DNA of 64,000 bases from Sycon ciliatum (GCF_964019385.1 NC_088653.1:8918290-8982289); one strand, 5' to 3'; shown: positions 48,298 to 59,700, counted from the first letter of the stretch. Numbers and translations are program-made. The notes: generated from the sequence alone by a model not told the origin.

Positions 48298-49119
48298 TCA
48301 CACCTTCCTCATCCTCTTCCTCTTCCTACTGCTCGCTGCCAGTCCATGTCCGGTTGTAGATGCCATTACCAGCGCACGAGTCATGCTCCTTGTTACTGGT
48401 CTCCGTACCTGTGCTTGTCCATTTCCTACAGTCTCACGTAACTGTGCACTTGCAGTGGGTTCAACCGGTACTGTAATAGTGTGGTTCTGTTGTGCAACTG
48501 GCACCTGTTTACGGGGACGGCCTCGTCCAGGTCGCTGGGCTTTGGCTGCATCTGACAATAGGTACAATGGTACATGTTGTTTGACGCGTGCGTTCAGGTG
48601 CTGAAGGGTTCTTCCTACATATCGGCTATCACAATGCCGACATTCAAAATGATAGATTACATGGCTAATTAGTTGGGTAGGAAGAACATCCTTCTTCACC
48701 GTGAACGCACGGGCCGTAGTAAAGACTGTTGCCAATGCTGTGGCAAAATAGGTTTGTCTGACCACAGTCCTCACGGCGCGGGCCACATCCAGCGAAATTT
48801 GACCTTTCCATGGAAGTCGTAAAAACACACGACATGGGTCAGGTCCAAACTCAGGCTCGGCAACCTGAATATCAGGTTCGCTAAACAGCTTACTGAGGAG
48901 CTGAACAGGATATCCATTCTGAACGAATACCTTCTTCAGGAAACAAAGCTCTTGCTGAAGCTTATCAGGCGAGCAAATCCGCCTAGCGCGCATGATTAAA
49001 TTTCGTACGAGATTAGTTTTGTATAAAGTCGAGCAATAGGAGTCGTAGACGATGTATTGCCCGGTGAACGTTGGTTTTCGATATACTGAAGTTGAAACAG
49101 CCATGCGCGCAACAGCCAT
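48298..49119 (-). CDS. Penelope-like protein, C-terminal part with GIY-YIG endonuclease
   Basis: 273 residues. The start is the conserved post-RT segment VYRKPTFTGQYIVYDSYCS, then LVRNLIMRARRICS and LKKVFVQNGYPVQLL. After a linker the endonuclease reads HVIYHFECRHCDSRYVGRTL then QHLNARVKQH. This gives VIY and YVG for the GIY...YIG pair, the CxxC before it, and the Arg and His of the family. A basic tail (GRGRPRKQVP, then SRKRKRMRKV) follows and may be nuclear-targeting. The polymerase domain is absent, because the inverted arm begins just upstream. The ORF is still open, which suggests a fairly young insertion. Confidence 0.85.
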   Translation of the reverse strand: MAVARMAVSTSVYRKPTFTGQYIVYDSYCSTLYKTNLVRNLIMRARRICSPDKLQQELCFLKKVFVQNGYPVQLLSKLFSEPDIQVAEPEFGPDPCRVFLRLPWKGQISLDVARAVRTVVRQTYFATALATVFTTARAFTVKKDVLPTQLISHVIYHFECRHCDSRYVGRTLQHLNARVKQHVPLYLLSDAAKAQRPGRGRPRKQVPVAQQNHTITVPVEPTASAQLRETVGNGQAQVRRPVTRSMTRALVMASTTGHGLAASSRKRKRMRKV

Positions 49120-49611
49120 CTCTTAAGGTATTAGAAGCTGTTGTCATCCGTAAACACAATCCTAATCTATGCATTCAGAAAGAAAATGTCACAAAATTGA
49201 GACTCTTCACCTAGCATTCACACACGTATTCATTCGCATACACCTTCACCTCACACTTCCTCACTCTATCACATTCTCCTGCTTTCACGCCTTCATTTCA
49301 CTCACCTTTTGTAGTAGCTCACACCTTCGGAACACTCTCACATCTTTTCTTCTAATTTCTTTCGTCTTCTTTCCCACTTTAGTTTTTTTCTTCACACCTC
49401 ACCTTGTATACTCCCCACTATCTTATAACCTATAAGTAGTTTGTTTCTCCATATAGCCTCTATTGTGAGACGATTTTCCCTGATGATAGTCTCAAGAAAA
49501 TCGATTAGGAACAATCATTTTAGATACATGTATTCTCATTCATCATTTTGTAATGTCCGCTTCACTTATACTATTAATTGCATTAATAAAGTTATTGTCT
49601 CCTCGTCGCCT

Positions 49612-49914
49612 TTTCAAAAATTGAACTCTTCTAGAAAATCTAAGTTAGAGAAATAACACTAAGAGCAACAGCAGTGAAATTTACAAGTGTGAATTTTAAC
49701 AATCAAAGCGAGAAATGAACAAAGGAGAAAGGAAGGAAAGACAACGTGATAACACATAACAGCAGCACATTACACCTAGAACATTAACGGCCAAGCCTGG
49801 CCGCACTCCTTTGTTCATTTCTCGCTTTGATTGTTAAAATTCACACTTGTAAATTTCACTGCTGTTGCTCTTAGTGTTATTTCTCTAACTTAGATTTTCT
49901 ATAATAGTTCAATT
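49612..49914. mobile_element. Foldback element, about 300 bp, with about 95-bp arms
   Basis: Arms at about 49,635-49,730 and 49,806-49,902 (AAAATCTAAGTTAGAG and onward, mirrored) enclose about 75 bp. They interrupt the right Penelope arm after TTGAAC; the left arm reads through the same point at 47,110-47,125. Confidence 0.75.
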
Positions 49915-49943
49915 TGTGTTTCAGTGTCCTTTAGTACAACGAC

Positions 49944-49981
49944 GATTCCTGATAAGTGTTGTACGAAAACTTGTTTGAATC
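49944..49981 (+). ncRNA. Hammerhead motif, degenerate partner copy
   Basis: Same stems as 47,042-47,079, in the opposite arm and orientation, but the core reads CTGATAA instead of CTGATGA. That changes G8, a catalytic base in this fold, so this copy is predicted inactive. Confidence 0.8.
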
Positions 49982-50110
49982 CATATTTTTTACCTACACC
50001 ATTTCTTCATATTTTCATCGTTTTATTGCACATCGTCTCCACCGTTTTTACATTGCATGAATAAAGTACACAAATGTCGGATCAGCTAGTTTAATTGATT
50101 GCGGTTATCA

Positions 50111-50593
50111 AATTATTGTCTCCTCGCCGTGTGTTTAAAATTAGCTACATGTATGAAAAGTATGAATGCAGCAGACATCACCACGCAACATGAAAATTTG
50201 CTTACACAGATCAGGCTTGTACATACGAATACAAACAGCTTCAAGGTCCTTCAACTGCTGGAGATAACGGGCATGACACAGTACAGAGAAATTGGAATCG
50301 CCACACACACTCAAATAATCGGGACGAGATAACACATGCTAGTACACAGCTGACTTCTTACGAACTTCACCCTCATCAGCTCCATCACTTTCTCTGCCAC
50401 CTGTCTCCTCATCGTCCGTTATATACATTCCTGAAATATATCTCCGTTTAGTAATTTGCAGTCGACCTCTTCTGTCTGCTACAGCGTGCTGCGGTGCCCG
50501 CACAACGGGACACTGTGTCAAAGAAGTGGGTTCAATTTATGTGATTGACAGCACTGTAGTTCTTGCCGACTATGTACATGTACTTGTATTTAT
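50111..50593. other. No gene recognised
   Basis: Unremarkable sequence between the Penelope remnant and the nested stack. Confidence 0.4.
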
Positions 50594-51128
50594 TCCCGTA
50601 GCTATGCAGAAGACGTTACTTCAGTAACGTCTGGCGCTAGCCAGGGTCCACACAGCTTTAATTTGGTATTTGTGTGTTTGTGTGTTTGTTTGTTTGTGTC
50701 ACGCCTGGCGCTATCCCGTATCTGACGGCAAAAAATCATAGGGATGTTATAAATTTTTCAATTCTTTTTTTTCCGGCATATCCTGGGATTCGAACCCGCA
50801 CTATCGCCCTACATGCATTCCCCCATACACTTCGCATTCATACCCATTCTTCCAAGTTGCTTCACGTTATGATCTTGCGTTTGAAAGCCCTATTTGAATA
50901 TTGCGGGCAGCTGTATGTGGCCAGCTGTGTTTGATGGTACGGTACAGGAGACGGTGTCGTATTACCCTCGATCGTACCTGTCCCGTACTTTTTGTCTTTT
51001 TTTAATGTTTATTTGAATTCGGATAGCTCAACAGTACAGAAGTACAACTACAAAGAGTACCGAATAGAAGGCCCCGAGAACGGGAAACCAAAAAAACCAA
51101 AAACCAAAACAAAAACAGCAACATTAAG

Positions 51129-54100
51129 TTACTGATTATGCACATTGCTTGAAAGCAAATCGCAACAATGATTAAGAGTTAAGCTGTCTTTTAGCCAAAT
51201 AGCCAATTTGACGCGGAAATCTGCGATAGTAGTGCAGGACTTCAGGTCGTCTGGTAAATAATTCCAAACAAGAGCCGATTTACTTGAAAAGGACAGAAAG
51301 CCAGACATAGATCTATAGCGATTGATACTCATGTTATGAGTTGTAGAGCCGCGAGTAGTTCTGGTAGACGTACAGATGGGAAAGAGGGACTGCAAGCAAA
51401 AAAAAATATATTTCACGGTTCGCGTGAGACTCGGCTGGAAGCCGACTTTTCCGCATCCGCCGTGGGAACGCCACCACCCTCTAGGATCAAGGCGCAGATG
51501 CAGCTCCTAAACGGTGGGAGCAAACAGCCGGCTTAATACAATAACAGTGGAAAATGAATACAAGGAACAAAAATACTGATCGATATTGGAAAGAGGAAAC
51601 ATTGAGGTGGTGAAGAAGTGGCGTGATATTAGCTTGGGGTGATGCGCCACTAGCAACTCCTACAGCGCGCCGGTGGAGTGAGGCTAGCTTGTTTCTATTT
51701 TTAGCGGATTTAAACGAAAGGTATACAGGGAGAGCATATTCTAGATCAGGCTGAATAACACCGACAACGAAAGTACGGCGGGCAAACAGGTTCATCTGGC
51801 GGAAAGATCGACGCAGTACACCGATCTTCCGTGAGGCTTTCCGGACGACATTGTTAATGTGTTGGTCAAAGGACAGCTTATTTTCAACAACGACTCCTAA
51901 GCATCTGGTGCTTTCCACTTCCCCTAGCGTAACATTTGACAAGGTGATTTGCAGTTGTTGCCTTTGTTGTTGTTGCTGACTCCCTGTGGCACGTTTGGGA
52001 TGGATTTGCATGACAACGGTTTTGTCGGTATTTATCTGCATACCAATGGAGCCAAGGTGGTTGTTTAGTATCTCCAGTGCCGATGACAACTTGGCTTCGG
52101 AACGCGCCTTCGACGGATCACTAGAGTAGACTGTCTTGTCATCCGCGAACATCAGTAATTTTGAACCCGCTGTCTCCGCAAGCCGGGGAAGGTCCCTCAG
52201 GTGGACATTAAAGAGGGCAGGGCCTAAAATACTTCCCTGAGGAACTCCTCGAGACACTGCAAGACTTGAAGACTGGCTGGCTTGCGTGACGACACGCTGA
52301 GATCTCCCGGCGAGGTACGACGCAAACCAACGCAGGGTGCTTGCATGAACACCCATGCCATGGAGCGCAACGAGTAACTGTTGATGCTGGACGCAATCAA
52401 ACGCCTTGCTGAGGTCGACAAAGGCTACACTGGTAGTCTCTCCGCGGTCCTGGGCCAGTTTCCAATCATTTACAGCAAGTGTGAGCAGTTGTGTCGTGGA
52501 ACGAGCTGTTCGGGACCCAAATTGGTGGTCGTGGAGGTGATTTTCGATGGTAAAACTGTCACATACCTGATTTAGAACCAGGCATTCCAGAGTCTTAGCC
52601 AGAATCGACGTGAGTGACACAGGACGATAGTTCGAAGGAGAAGTAGGATCGCCCATACGGGATTTCAATATCGGCGTGACATTAGCCAACTTGAATTGTG
52701 ACCGGGAACACAGCAGTGCACAAAGAGGTATTAAATATTAGGGTGAGGGAGAAGGCGATAACTGGTGCAACGGCCTTCAGGATGCTCGGGAGAAGACCAT
52801 CTGGCCCAGGCGCTTTCGTACCGTCGAGTTCCTGAAGGTGCCGAAGTACCTCATCCTCAGAAATAGGGCGAAACTCGTGCCAGTCACACGGTCTTGAGGT
52901 ACCACTTGGAACAACATAAGCCGGGTTCGGATCTGACACAATACTATGGAAATACCTGTTCAAGGTATCTGCCTGGACGAGAGGCTCAGTTCTTGGGTTT
53001 GTGCGCCGGGTGACTGAGTTGATGGTGCTCCAAAGACGCCTAGGATCTCGCCGGTAATCGTCACAGATGGAGCGGAAGTGGGCATTTCGGAGTTGGCGAT
53101 AAAGGTTATTGCATTTGCTGCGCAAAACTTTGAACTTCTTCTGTAGAACCGTACTACTGCAGTCAGACGAGCGGTACTTTCTGTAGACGGTTTTACGTCG
53201 CCTAATGAGAGCTAGTAATTCCGGTGTCATGAATGGGCACTTCTTCCTTTTTCCAGGGGATTGTCTCCGTGATATTATGTAGGGTGCAACCACATCCAAG
53301 GCGTCTTCAAATTTTCCTTGCCACTCTTCTAGCATTACATCGACCGACGGGGACGAGAAGGATCCGAGATCAGAAATTGACAATAAATGAGAGAGATCAG
53401 AGGCAGAGGCCTTACTGTAATCACGGCGTTGGGATCGATATATTTGTCCTTGTGTTGGAATTGACTTCGGAAAAATAATACTGGTGTGAACAAACTCATG
53501 ATCGGTGAACTCGCAGGAGTGAACGCTTCCGTGCTCAACACAATCCATGTTCGTTAGTACACAGTCGAGAAGTGTTTTAGATGTAGGTGTGATCCTTGTA
53601 GGGTGCGTAATCATATTCTTCAGATCAAGGGGAAGTAGCAGGTATGTGTTCAAATTGTCAAAATGATGCGTTTGAGGGGACAAGAAATCAACATTTAAGT
53701 CGCCCATCCGAATGAGATCTTCGCCCTGAATGTCATACATGACTTGCTGTAAAGATTGCCAAAAAGCCGCCGGTGCGGACGGTGGCCTGTAGAGACAGCC
53801 AATGAGGAATGATTCACCTGCTTCTCGTTTTTTGGAACGCAACCAAACCATTTCCAGGTCGATGTGCTGAATCAACATCCGCTTAAACCCAAGTTGCAAC
53901 CTGCTGTAGATCACTGCACCGCCGCGCTTTTGGCAAGGTGTTCCATTTGTACAGGAGCAGTTGTAATTGCACTTTCTGTCGAGACGGTGCATTGAGAACC
54001 CCGGATGTCGACTTCTGAGTCCGAGATGCTGTTGTCGAGCCATGTTTCTGATACTGCTAAAATGTCTAAGTTATGGACCCGGACAAGCTTGGACAACACG

Positions 54101-54246
54101 AAAAGCTTATTTCGCAAACTACAAATAGTAATATGACCAATAGATATAGAAGAATATGTAATGCAATGAGGGGAAGGGTGTGATGAACTTGCGTGGGGCA
54201 CAAAAGGTTGGGCAAGAGGATTTAGATTTGATCTGACTTCAGTCAT
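51129..54246 (-). CDS. LINE ORF2: APE endonuclease and reverse transcriptase (broken)
   Basis: It starts at ATG 54,246. The endonuclease runs from ISIGHITICSLRNK and ILAVSETWLDNSISD to a frameshift near 53,990. It continues in another frame: VWLRSKKREAGESFLIGCLY, DLIRMGDLNVDF and SCEFTDHEFV. A linker ends in DGTKAPGPDGLLPSILKAV, then a frameshift near 52,690. The RT reads SNYRPVSLTSILAKTLE, VAFVDLSKAFDCVQHQQLL, SRGVPQGSILGPALFNVHL and LLMFADDKTVY, so the catalytic Asp residues are kept. A SINE splits it near 51,415-51,530, after which the C terminus (ALVWNYLPDDLKSCTTIADF) resumes to 51,129. It cannot now make a complete protein. Confidence 0.88.
51415..51530 (-). mobile_element. 5'-truncated SINE inside LINE ORF2
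   Basis: It matches the 3' 110 bp of the SINE at 17,838-18,150 (GAACGCCACCACCCTC, GGCGCAGATGCAGCTCCTAA). It has no tRNA head. An A-rich run on its 3' side and AGCAAA at both edges suggest LINE-driven insertion. Confidence 0.75.
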
Positions 54247-55860
54247 TATTTCTCGTCTGTTGAGTAGCGACGCTGGTCTACACTGCCTGAAGTGCGATCA
54301 TCATCGGATTTGAATCTCCAGGGTCGGGCAGAGACGTTTGACGGCCAGAAGTCGGGTTTGCTGACTGTATCCATGTCCTTTGCGTCTATCAGCACATGTG
54401 CAAAAGCGGTGCCAAAGTATTTGGATTCTGAAATGATGCATGATACGACCTCAACGTCCCGATCCCTGCACCAATGTACGATACCATCAGCGTGGCAGCC
54501 AGGATTAATCCCTCCCACATATAGAGCTGCATATTTGACGGGCTGGACGCCACAGAGCTGCGACTTCCCTGGTGCAGGGGGCGGGTTTTTTTGTAGCAGG
54601 AGGTTGTTGTTGTTGTTGTTGTTGTTGTGTTTATTTTAATTCGCAAACCCAACGGGCAGATCTGCCCAATGAAAAGGTGGCGAATGCAGATAGAAAGCAG
54701 TAATAAATGAAATTGGGGACTGATGTAATTAGGATAGAGGTGGAGAAAACTAAGCCAGCTGATCATCAACAGGACGTTTGGTACTCTAGGTACTAAGGCC
54801 AGTAAGTGTGTGCGGGATCATGCTGGCGCGGAACTGGCGGAGCGTGGAGATGGCATGTACATCGCTGGGTAATGTGTTCCACAGCTGGGCGCCCCGGAAC
54901 GCGAGGAAACCCTTGCCGAACCTGGTGGAAACTGGCGGTTGGCGCAGACCCATGGTGGAGTGCAACCTAGTTGGGCCAGCTGACGAAGGAACTAGGAGGG
55001 CTTGCAGTTCAGAACTTGCGTGCTCATTCCGAGACCTCCAGACCAGAACGATGAACTTCTGCCTGAATATCTCGGATACTCTGTAGGTGTCCAATTGCAG
55101 CAGGAGGGTACGCGCGAAGGTGTGATGCGAGAGTCCGAAAATCGCCCTTGCCGCCCGATTCTGCATGACTTGTAGCCGATCCAATTGGTTGGCAGTAAGA
55201 AGCGGGGAGGTGATAGTGCGCCTAAGTGCGGGTTCCGTACTCTTTGGATCTTCCCCTATCTCTGCAGGGGTGCTGGCGCCATGTGAAAGTGGGCCCTGTC
55301 TGTCGCGTTCCTGTTGAGTACGGGCACGACGTTCGCGCCTGGTTTCTTGTTGTTGCCAGTCTGAATCAAGCTGGGGGTTTGGCCGCGTAGGCATGGTCTG
55401 CTGCTAATCCGGTGCACCCATGACCTTTCTGGTTGAATGTGCGTAAGGGTCCATAGTGCTGTACGGTGCAACATGTGCATTTGGCAAGCGTGTGTCTGCT
55501 GTGTGCGTACATTGTGGTTGGGTGCAGGTTGATGGGCGGGCAGTAGCTGCATACGATTGCTTTCTGGATTTCTGCAATTCACCTAATTCGCTTTTGATAC
55601 AGATTACTTCGGCTTTCAATGAATTAAATGATGATACTTCCGTGGTCAGGCTTAAGAATTTGCTCGGTAAGACTTGCAAAGACATCGACTTGGCACTTAC
55701 TGGCGGAAGTCCAGGAGGATCCGATGCCGGCATTCCGAAGCGCGCAGACCAGTTCTGGCCTTGCAAATCCATCACAGCCATTGATACCGTGTTTTCGGCC
55801 AAGCTCTTGTAGCTGGTCATAACCAAGTAGGGCAAGATCCATATCAGCATTTAGAGCCAT
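54246..55860 (-). CDS. LINE ORF1 (broken, split by a second LINE)
   Basis: The probable start at 55,860 is MALNADMDLALLGYDQLQEL with a SAP-like helix pair (GINGCDGFARPELVCALR). A frameshift near 55,640 leads into SLKAEVICIKSELGELQKS, a short coiled-coil-like stretch. After a stop at 55,404 and further coding-like sequence, the second LINE interrupts at about 55,200-54,608. The C terminus resumes with VKYAALYVGGINPG, then HWCRDRDVEVVSC and VSKPDFWPSNVSARPWRF, and ends at TAA 54,246-54,248. The last part resembles the RRM-like C termini of such ORF1 proteins. The stop overlaps the ORF2 start. Confidence 0.65.
54608..55200 (-). mobile_element. Second LINE, 5'-truncated 3' end with (CAA)n tail
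   Basis: It encodes only the RT C terminus: NQLDRLQVMQNRAARAIFGL, then FIVLVWRSRNEHASSELQAL and FRGAQLWNTLPSDVHAISTL, stopping at 54,786. A 3' untranslated region with AATAAAC follows, then a (CAA)7-8 tail (TTG repeats on the plus strand). The flanks AGCAGGAGG and AGCGGGGAGG may be a diverged target duplication. It belongs to the CR1/L2-like group. Confidence 0.8.
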
Positions 55861-56341
55861 TTCCAGGGTTGAAAGACCCCGCGGCCAGGTGCGGGTTTGG
55901 GACTACTTCCACAAAAGGATGCAGAGCTCTCCATCCGCATTATCTTGTTACAGTCGTGTTTGTACCTATCCCTACCGTACCGTACCATCAAAGATGGCTG
56001 GCCACAATGCATATACAAATAGGGCTTTCAAATGCAAGATCATAATGTGAAGCAACTTGGAAGAATTAGTATGTATGCGAAGTGTATCGGGGGATGCATG
56101 CAGGGCGCGATAGTGCGGGTTAGAATCCCAGGTTATGTCTTAAAAAAAGGACTTTTTTAAAGACCGGGGGATGCATGCAGGGCGCGAAGGTGCGGGTTCG
56201 AATCCCAGGTTATGTCTTTAAAAAAAAGGAATTTTTAAAGAATTTATAACATCCCTATGGTTTTTTTTTGTCTAGGTCATCAAGGCAAAAAAGCATAGCG
56301 TAGGGCCCTGAGCTTTCAAGCTCTCTCGTTTATGTATTTAT

Positions 56342-56751
56342 ATCATTATCTCATGGCACATCATGATGACGGCGAGTAAAACTGAGACAAGGGTGAAACC
56401 CATCCACAGAAGTAAAACAGATAAAAGAATACAAATAAAAGGCGAAGAAGGCACAGGAGGAGACAAACCAGCAGGATGTCATGCAAATACATTAAACCTA
56501 TAATTAAGCAGAGATTTTAGCAACAAAATTATCCATCAACGTGCTGGTCTTGGTCTGCGTTGGTAATGTTGCCCAAAACACATAGCCAACAAAGATCGGG
56601 GATCTATTGAATAGGGACTAGACCCTAGGTGTTGCTAGGCAGGTGTGACAAAGATAGCGTTGGAGTCGGCGAGACAGTATTCAGCAGAGAAGGTGTTCCA
56701 GTGTGCAACTGCGCTGTATGTGAGCGAGTGAAAGCCACAGTGTCTATGGGC
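56342..56751. other. No gene recognised
   Basis: Short spacer between the nested stack and the LTR fossil. Confidence 0.4.
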
Positions 56752-59700
56752 TGTTATGTTCTCATGCACACCACTACTACTAGACAACAGGAACTAGTTT
56801 GGTGACAAGATAATAGAAACAAATTATTTACATTCTCAAGTGAGGAAGAAGAGCAAGGAGAAGAACACAGGAATCCAGAATATGGATGCGTGCATGCGTC
56901 CAATAGAGACATGACGTAATCACGTGAAGCAAGGCGTATAACGTAACAATACGCGTTATACGGGTGATAACAACTTGAATTACATTTGCAATACATGAGT
57001 AGCTAGCATGATACATCACGTCCCTTCTGAGATAGAAATATAACAATTACATTTTCATACATGTATCTCACGTCCCTTCTGAGATAACAACAAGGCATCT
57101 TATACCAACTAGAAAGGACGGCAAAGAAGATAGAGATAACTGAATACAAACATAGGTGAGCTCAACAAGAGACAGAAAGACGCACAGGCAGCTAATCATA
57201 AGTTTGGTCACGAGTGTTCGAATTATTCAGCCTAGACGGGGGTTGGTGACTTCGCTGACTGCGCCGGACTGGCGGGGCAGGCTGAGTGATGGGGGGGGGG
57301 GGGGGGGGGGGTAGCAGGCATCGGCTGTGCAGGTGCTACGGGCAAGACAACAGGGCGAAGAAAGCGACTGTTTCGCCAGTATATTCGGCCACTGGGAAGC
57401 TTGACCATGTGGTCGCGGTGGCTCCCAATGGCGACAATGGTACCGCGGGCGTTCCACAACTTGCTGCGGGGATCTTGTAGATCCACAGGGCAACCAAGGT
57501 GGAGGGCAGGCAGAGAACAGGCAGACTGGTTGTAGTGCTGACTGGCTGCTTCAGACTGGGCAGAGGCACGACTGTCGATTTCGTCAGCGGTTTCTTGCCA
57601 CGCTGGGGCAAAACGGGTCCGGTGGGCAAGCGCGAATGATGACAGGGGCAGCCAAACAGGGCCTGCGCTGGGCTCTGACCGGAGCTACGGGGAGTGTTAC
57701 GCCATTCTAATAAGCAACGACGGAAGGCGTCGACATTAATGTCTCCGTTGGCGGTGGTCTTGGACACGAGAGACTTGATGGCCTTGACAGCCGCCTCCGC
57801 ATGGCCATTCGATTGTGGGTAATGCGGAGTGGACCTGACGTGGGGGACTTGCATTTAATCACTGTCACTCACATACAAATACCGTCATGAAATATATAAC
57901 ACAAGATTTTCTCATCTTCTTCTATTTCTTGTTTTTCATTAGCTTTAGCATGTTCATTCGCATTCTTCATCATTTGTGAGAACTAGTCCTGGTCTAGTGA
58001 GAAGGCATTCTACTGCCTGTAATTCTGGTGAAGTAAAATAAAGTAACAACAACAACAACTTGCCAACGCTGACAGAAGGCGGAGAAACGCTGCGCTTTGA
58101 ACTGCGGACCACCATCAGTCTTCAGGACAGCTGGGACACCGAGATCCGCGGACTAGCTTCGGAACGCACGGACTACGTCAGCGGAGGGGGCGGTGCGTCC
58201 TATCTTGGCAACACAGGGCCAGCCGGTCTTGCGGTCCACGTATACCAGGAACTGGTAGCCTTGTCATTCGAACAGATCCGCGCTGGTGCTCTCAAACGGG
58301 AGGGCAGGACAACGATCCTCAGTTGCCAGCAGAGGTTCCTTCACCTGGGAAGGTGCGTGGTGACGGCATTCAGCGCAGCTGCGAACGATGTTGTCAATGT
58401 CGTTGGACAGCTGGGGCCAATACACCACCTGGCGAGCAAGAGCCTTGGTACGGTTGAGACCTTGATGAGCAGCATGCAAGTCGTCAAGCACACTACGCCT
58501 GAGGGAACGCGGGACCACAATGCGAGGACCTTTCAGTACCAGGTCCTGGTCGACTTTAAGATGATGACGGACTGTCCAATACGGCTGGGCAGAAGGACAT
58601 AAGTCGCGTTTGTCGTCAGGAAATCCATTCCGGACGGTGATGAGGAGTGCCTGATAATCCGAGTCAGCTCGAGCGGCTTCTTGCAATTCGGCAAACTTGA
58701 GATTGTCAATCTGGCCTTCGGTGTCTTTCCGAATGCAAGCGTGTATGGCAGGAGTACGAAGGACTGGGTGTTCACTGAGCTCATCGTCAGGGGTGGGATC
58801 ATCCACCGGATTGCGGGACAGCGAATCGGCGAAAGCGTTGTCAGTACCCTTACGACAAGTGGCATGCAGCTGGTATGGACGAAGCTTCAGGACCAGGCGT
58901 TGGAGCCGGGGATTCTCAATCTGATCAAGCGAGTACGAGTTGATGATTGGTGTGAGGGGCGGGTGATCGGTGACAACCTCGAACAATGTACGGGCAAGGT
59001 AGAGAGAACATTTCTTCACCGCCCAGACGACAGCTATGAGCTCCAGTTTGATGACAGCATACCGGGATTCTGGATCCGACAGAAATCGACTGCCACCCTG
59101 GAGAATGCGCCGCTTGTCATCTTGCAACTGCCACAGAACGTAGCCAAGGCCATGCAAAGCAGGTGCATCGGTCTCTAGGCGGAGTGGCTGGTCACGTTGG
59201 AAGAATGACAGCGTTGATGGGGACAACAGCTCAGCCTTGGCAGCGTTGACTACGTCTGTGTGAACTGAGTCCCATACAAACTCGTTGGACGTCTTGAGCA
59301 ATGGGCGCAACGGGGCGGCGTGCTCAGACAAGTGCGGCGTGAACTCACCACACTGGTTGATAAGGCCCATAAACTATCGGAGATCAGTGCGGTTGCTGGG
59401 AGATGGAAACTGGCTGATAGCTTTGACCTTGGCATCATCAAAGGTCCAGCCGTCAGCACTAATGTGGTAACCACAGAACTCCACGGCTGGCATGCCGAAC
59501 ACAAACTTCTTGGCGCTCAGAGTAATGCCATTCTCCCGGGCGCAGAGCAGGACATCCCGGATGTGAGATCGGTGGGTGGGCAGGTCATTATCGTAGATGA
59601 GGCAGTCATCAACGACCTTCTGGAACTGGGAGATATGAGCGAACGCGGGGTCTGTGCGGCGATTAAACTCGTCTCCGGCAGAGACCAATCCTTGTGGGTT

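Larger units (their letters stand above)
46905..50110. mobile_element. Penelope-like element remnant with inverted arms
   Basis: A minus-strand ORF ending in a GIY-YIG-type domain lies between long inverted repeats. The inner arms are 47,745-48,124 and 49,126-49,515; the outer arms are about 46,905-47,190 and about 49,515-49,600 plus 49,910-50,105. Penelope-like elements are known for such terminal repeats in inverted or direct array and for hammerhead motifs inside them, and both are seen here. The reverse transcriptase core is missing. The left arm has about 550 bp (47,190-47,745) and the right arm a foldback element that the opposite arm lacks. Confidence 0.85.
50989..55961 (-). mobile_element. 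APE-type LINE (CR1/L2/Jockey-like), near full length, broken
   Basis: It reads leftward: 5' region, ORF1, ORF2 (APE endonuclease then RT), and a short 3' end with AATAAAC and an A-rich tail (AAAAAAAGACAAAAA on the minus strand). It is inserted into the palindromic element with GTAC on both sides (50,985-50,988 and 55,962-55,965). The empty version CCCGTACCTATCC is readable from the copy near 19,110. Without its two internal insertions it is about 4.2 kb, normal for the group. It has at least three frame breaks. Confidence 0.88.
50594..56332. mobile_element. MULE-like palindromic element split by a LINE
   Basis: The left half (50,594-50,988) and right half (55,962-56,332) together match the uninterrupted element at 18,842-19,512 in inverse orientation. 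The outer flanks share TGTATTTAT (50,585-50,593 and 56,333-56,341), a 9-bp duplication typical of Mutator-like elements, as are the long inverted arms. The right half has an internal 70-bp duplication around GGGGGATGCATGCAGGGCGCG. No transposase. Confidence 0.85.

Noticed and set aside
50760-56215. tRNA genes suggested by GGTTCGAATCCC motifs (near 18,975, 19,320, 50,790 and 56,200)
   Set aside because: Only the T-arm-like part is present, inside arms of a palindromic transposon; no D-arm, anticodon arm or acceptor pairing.
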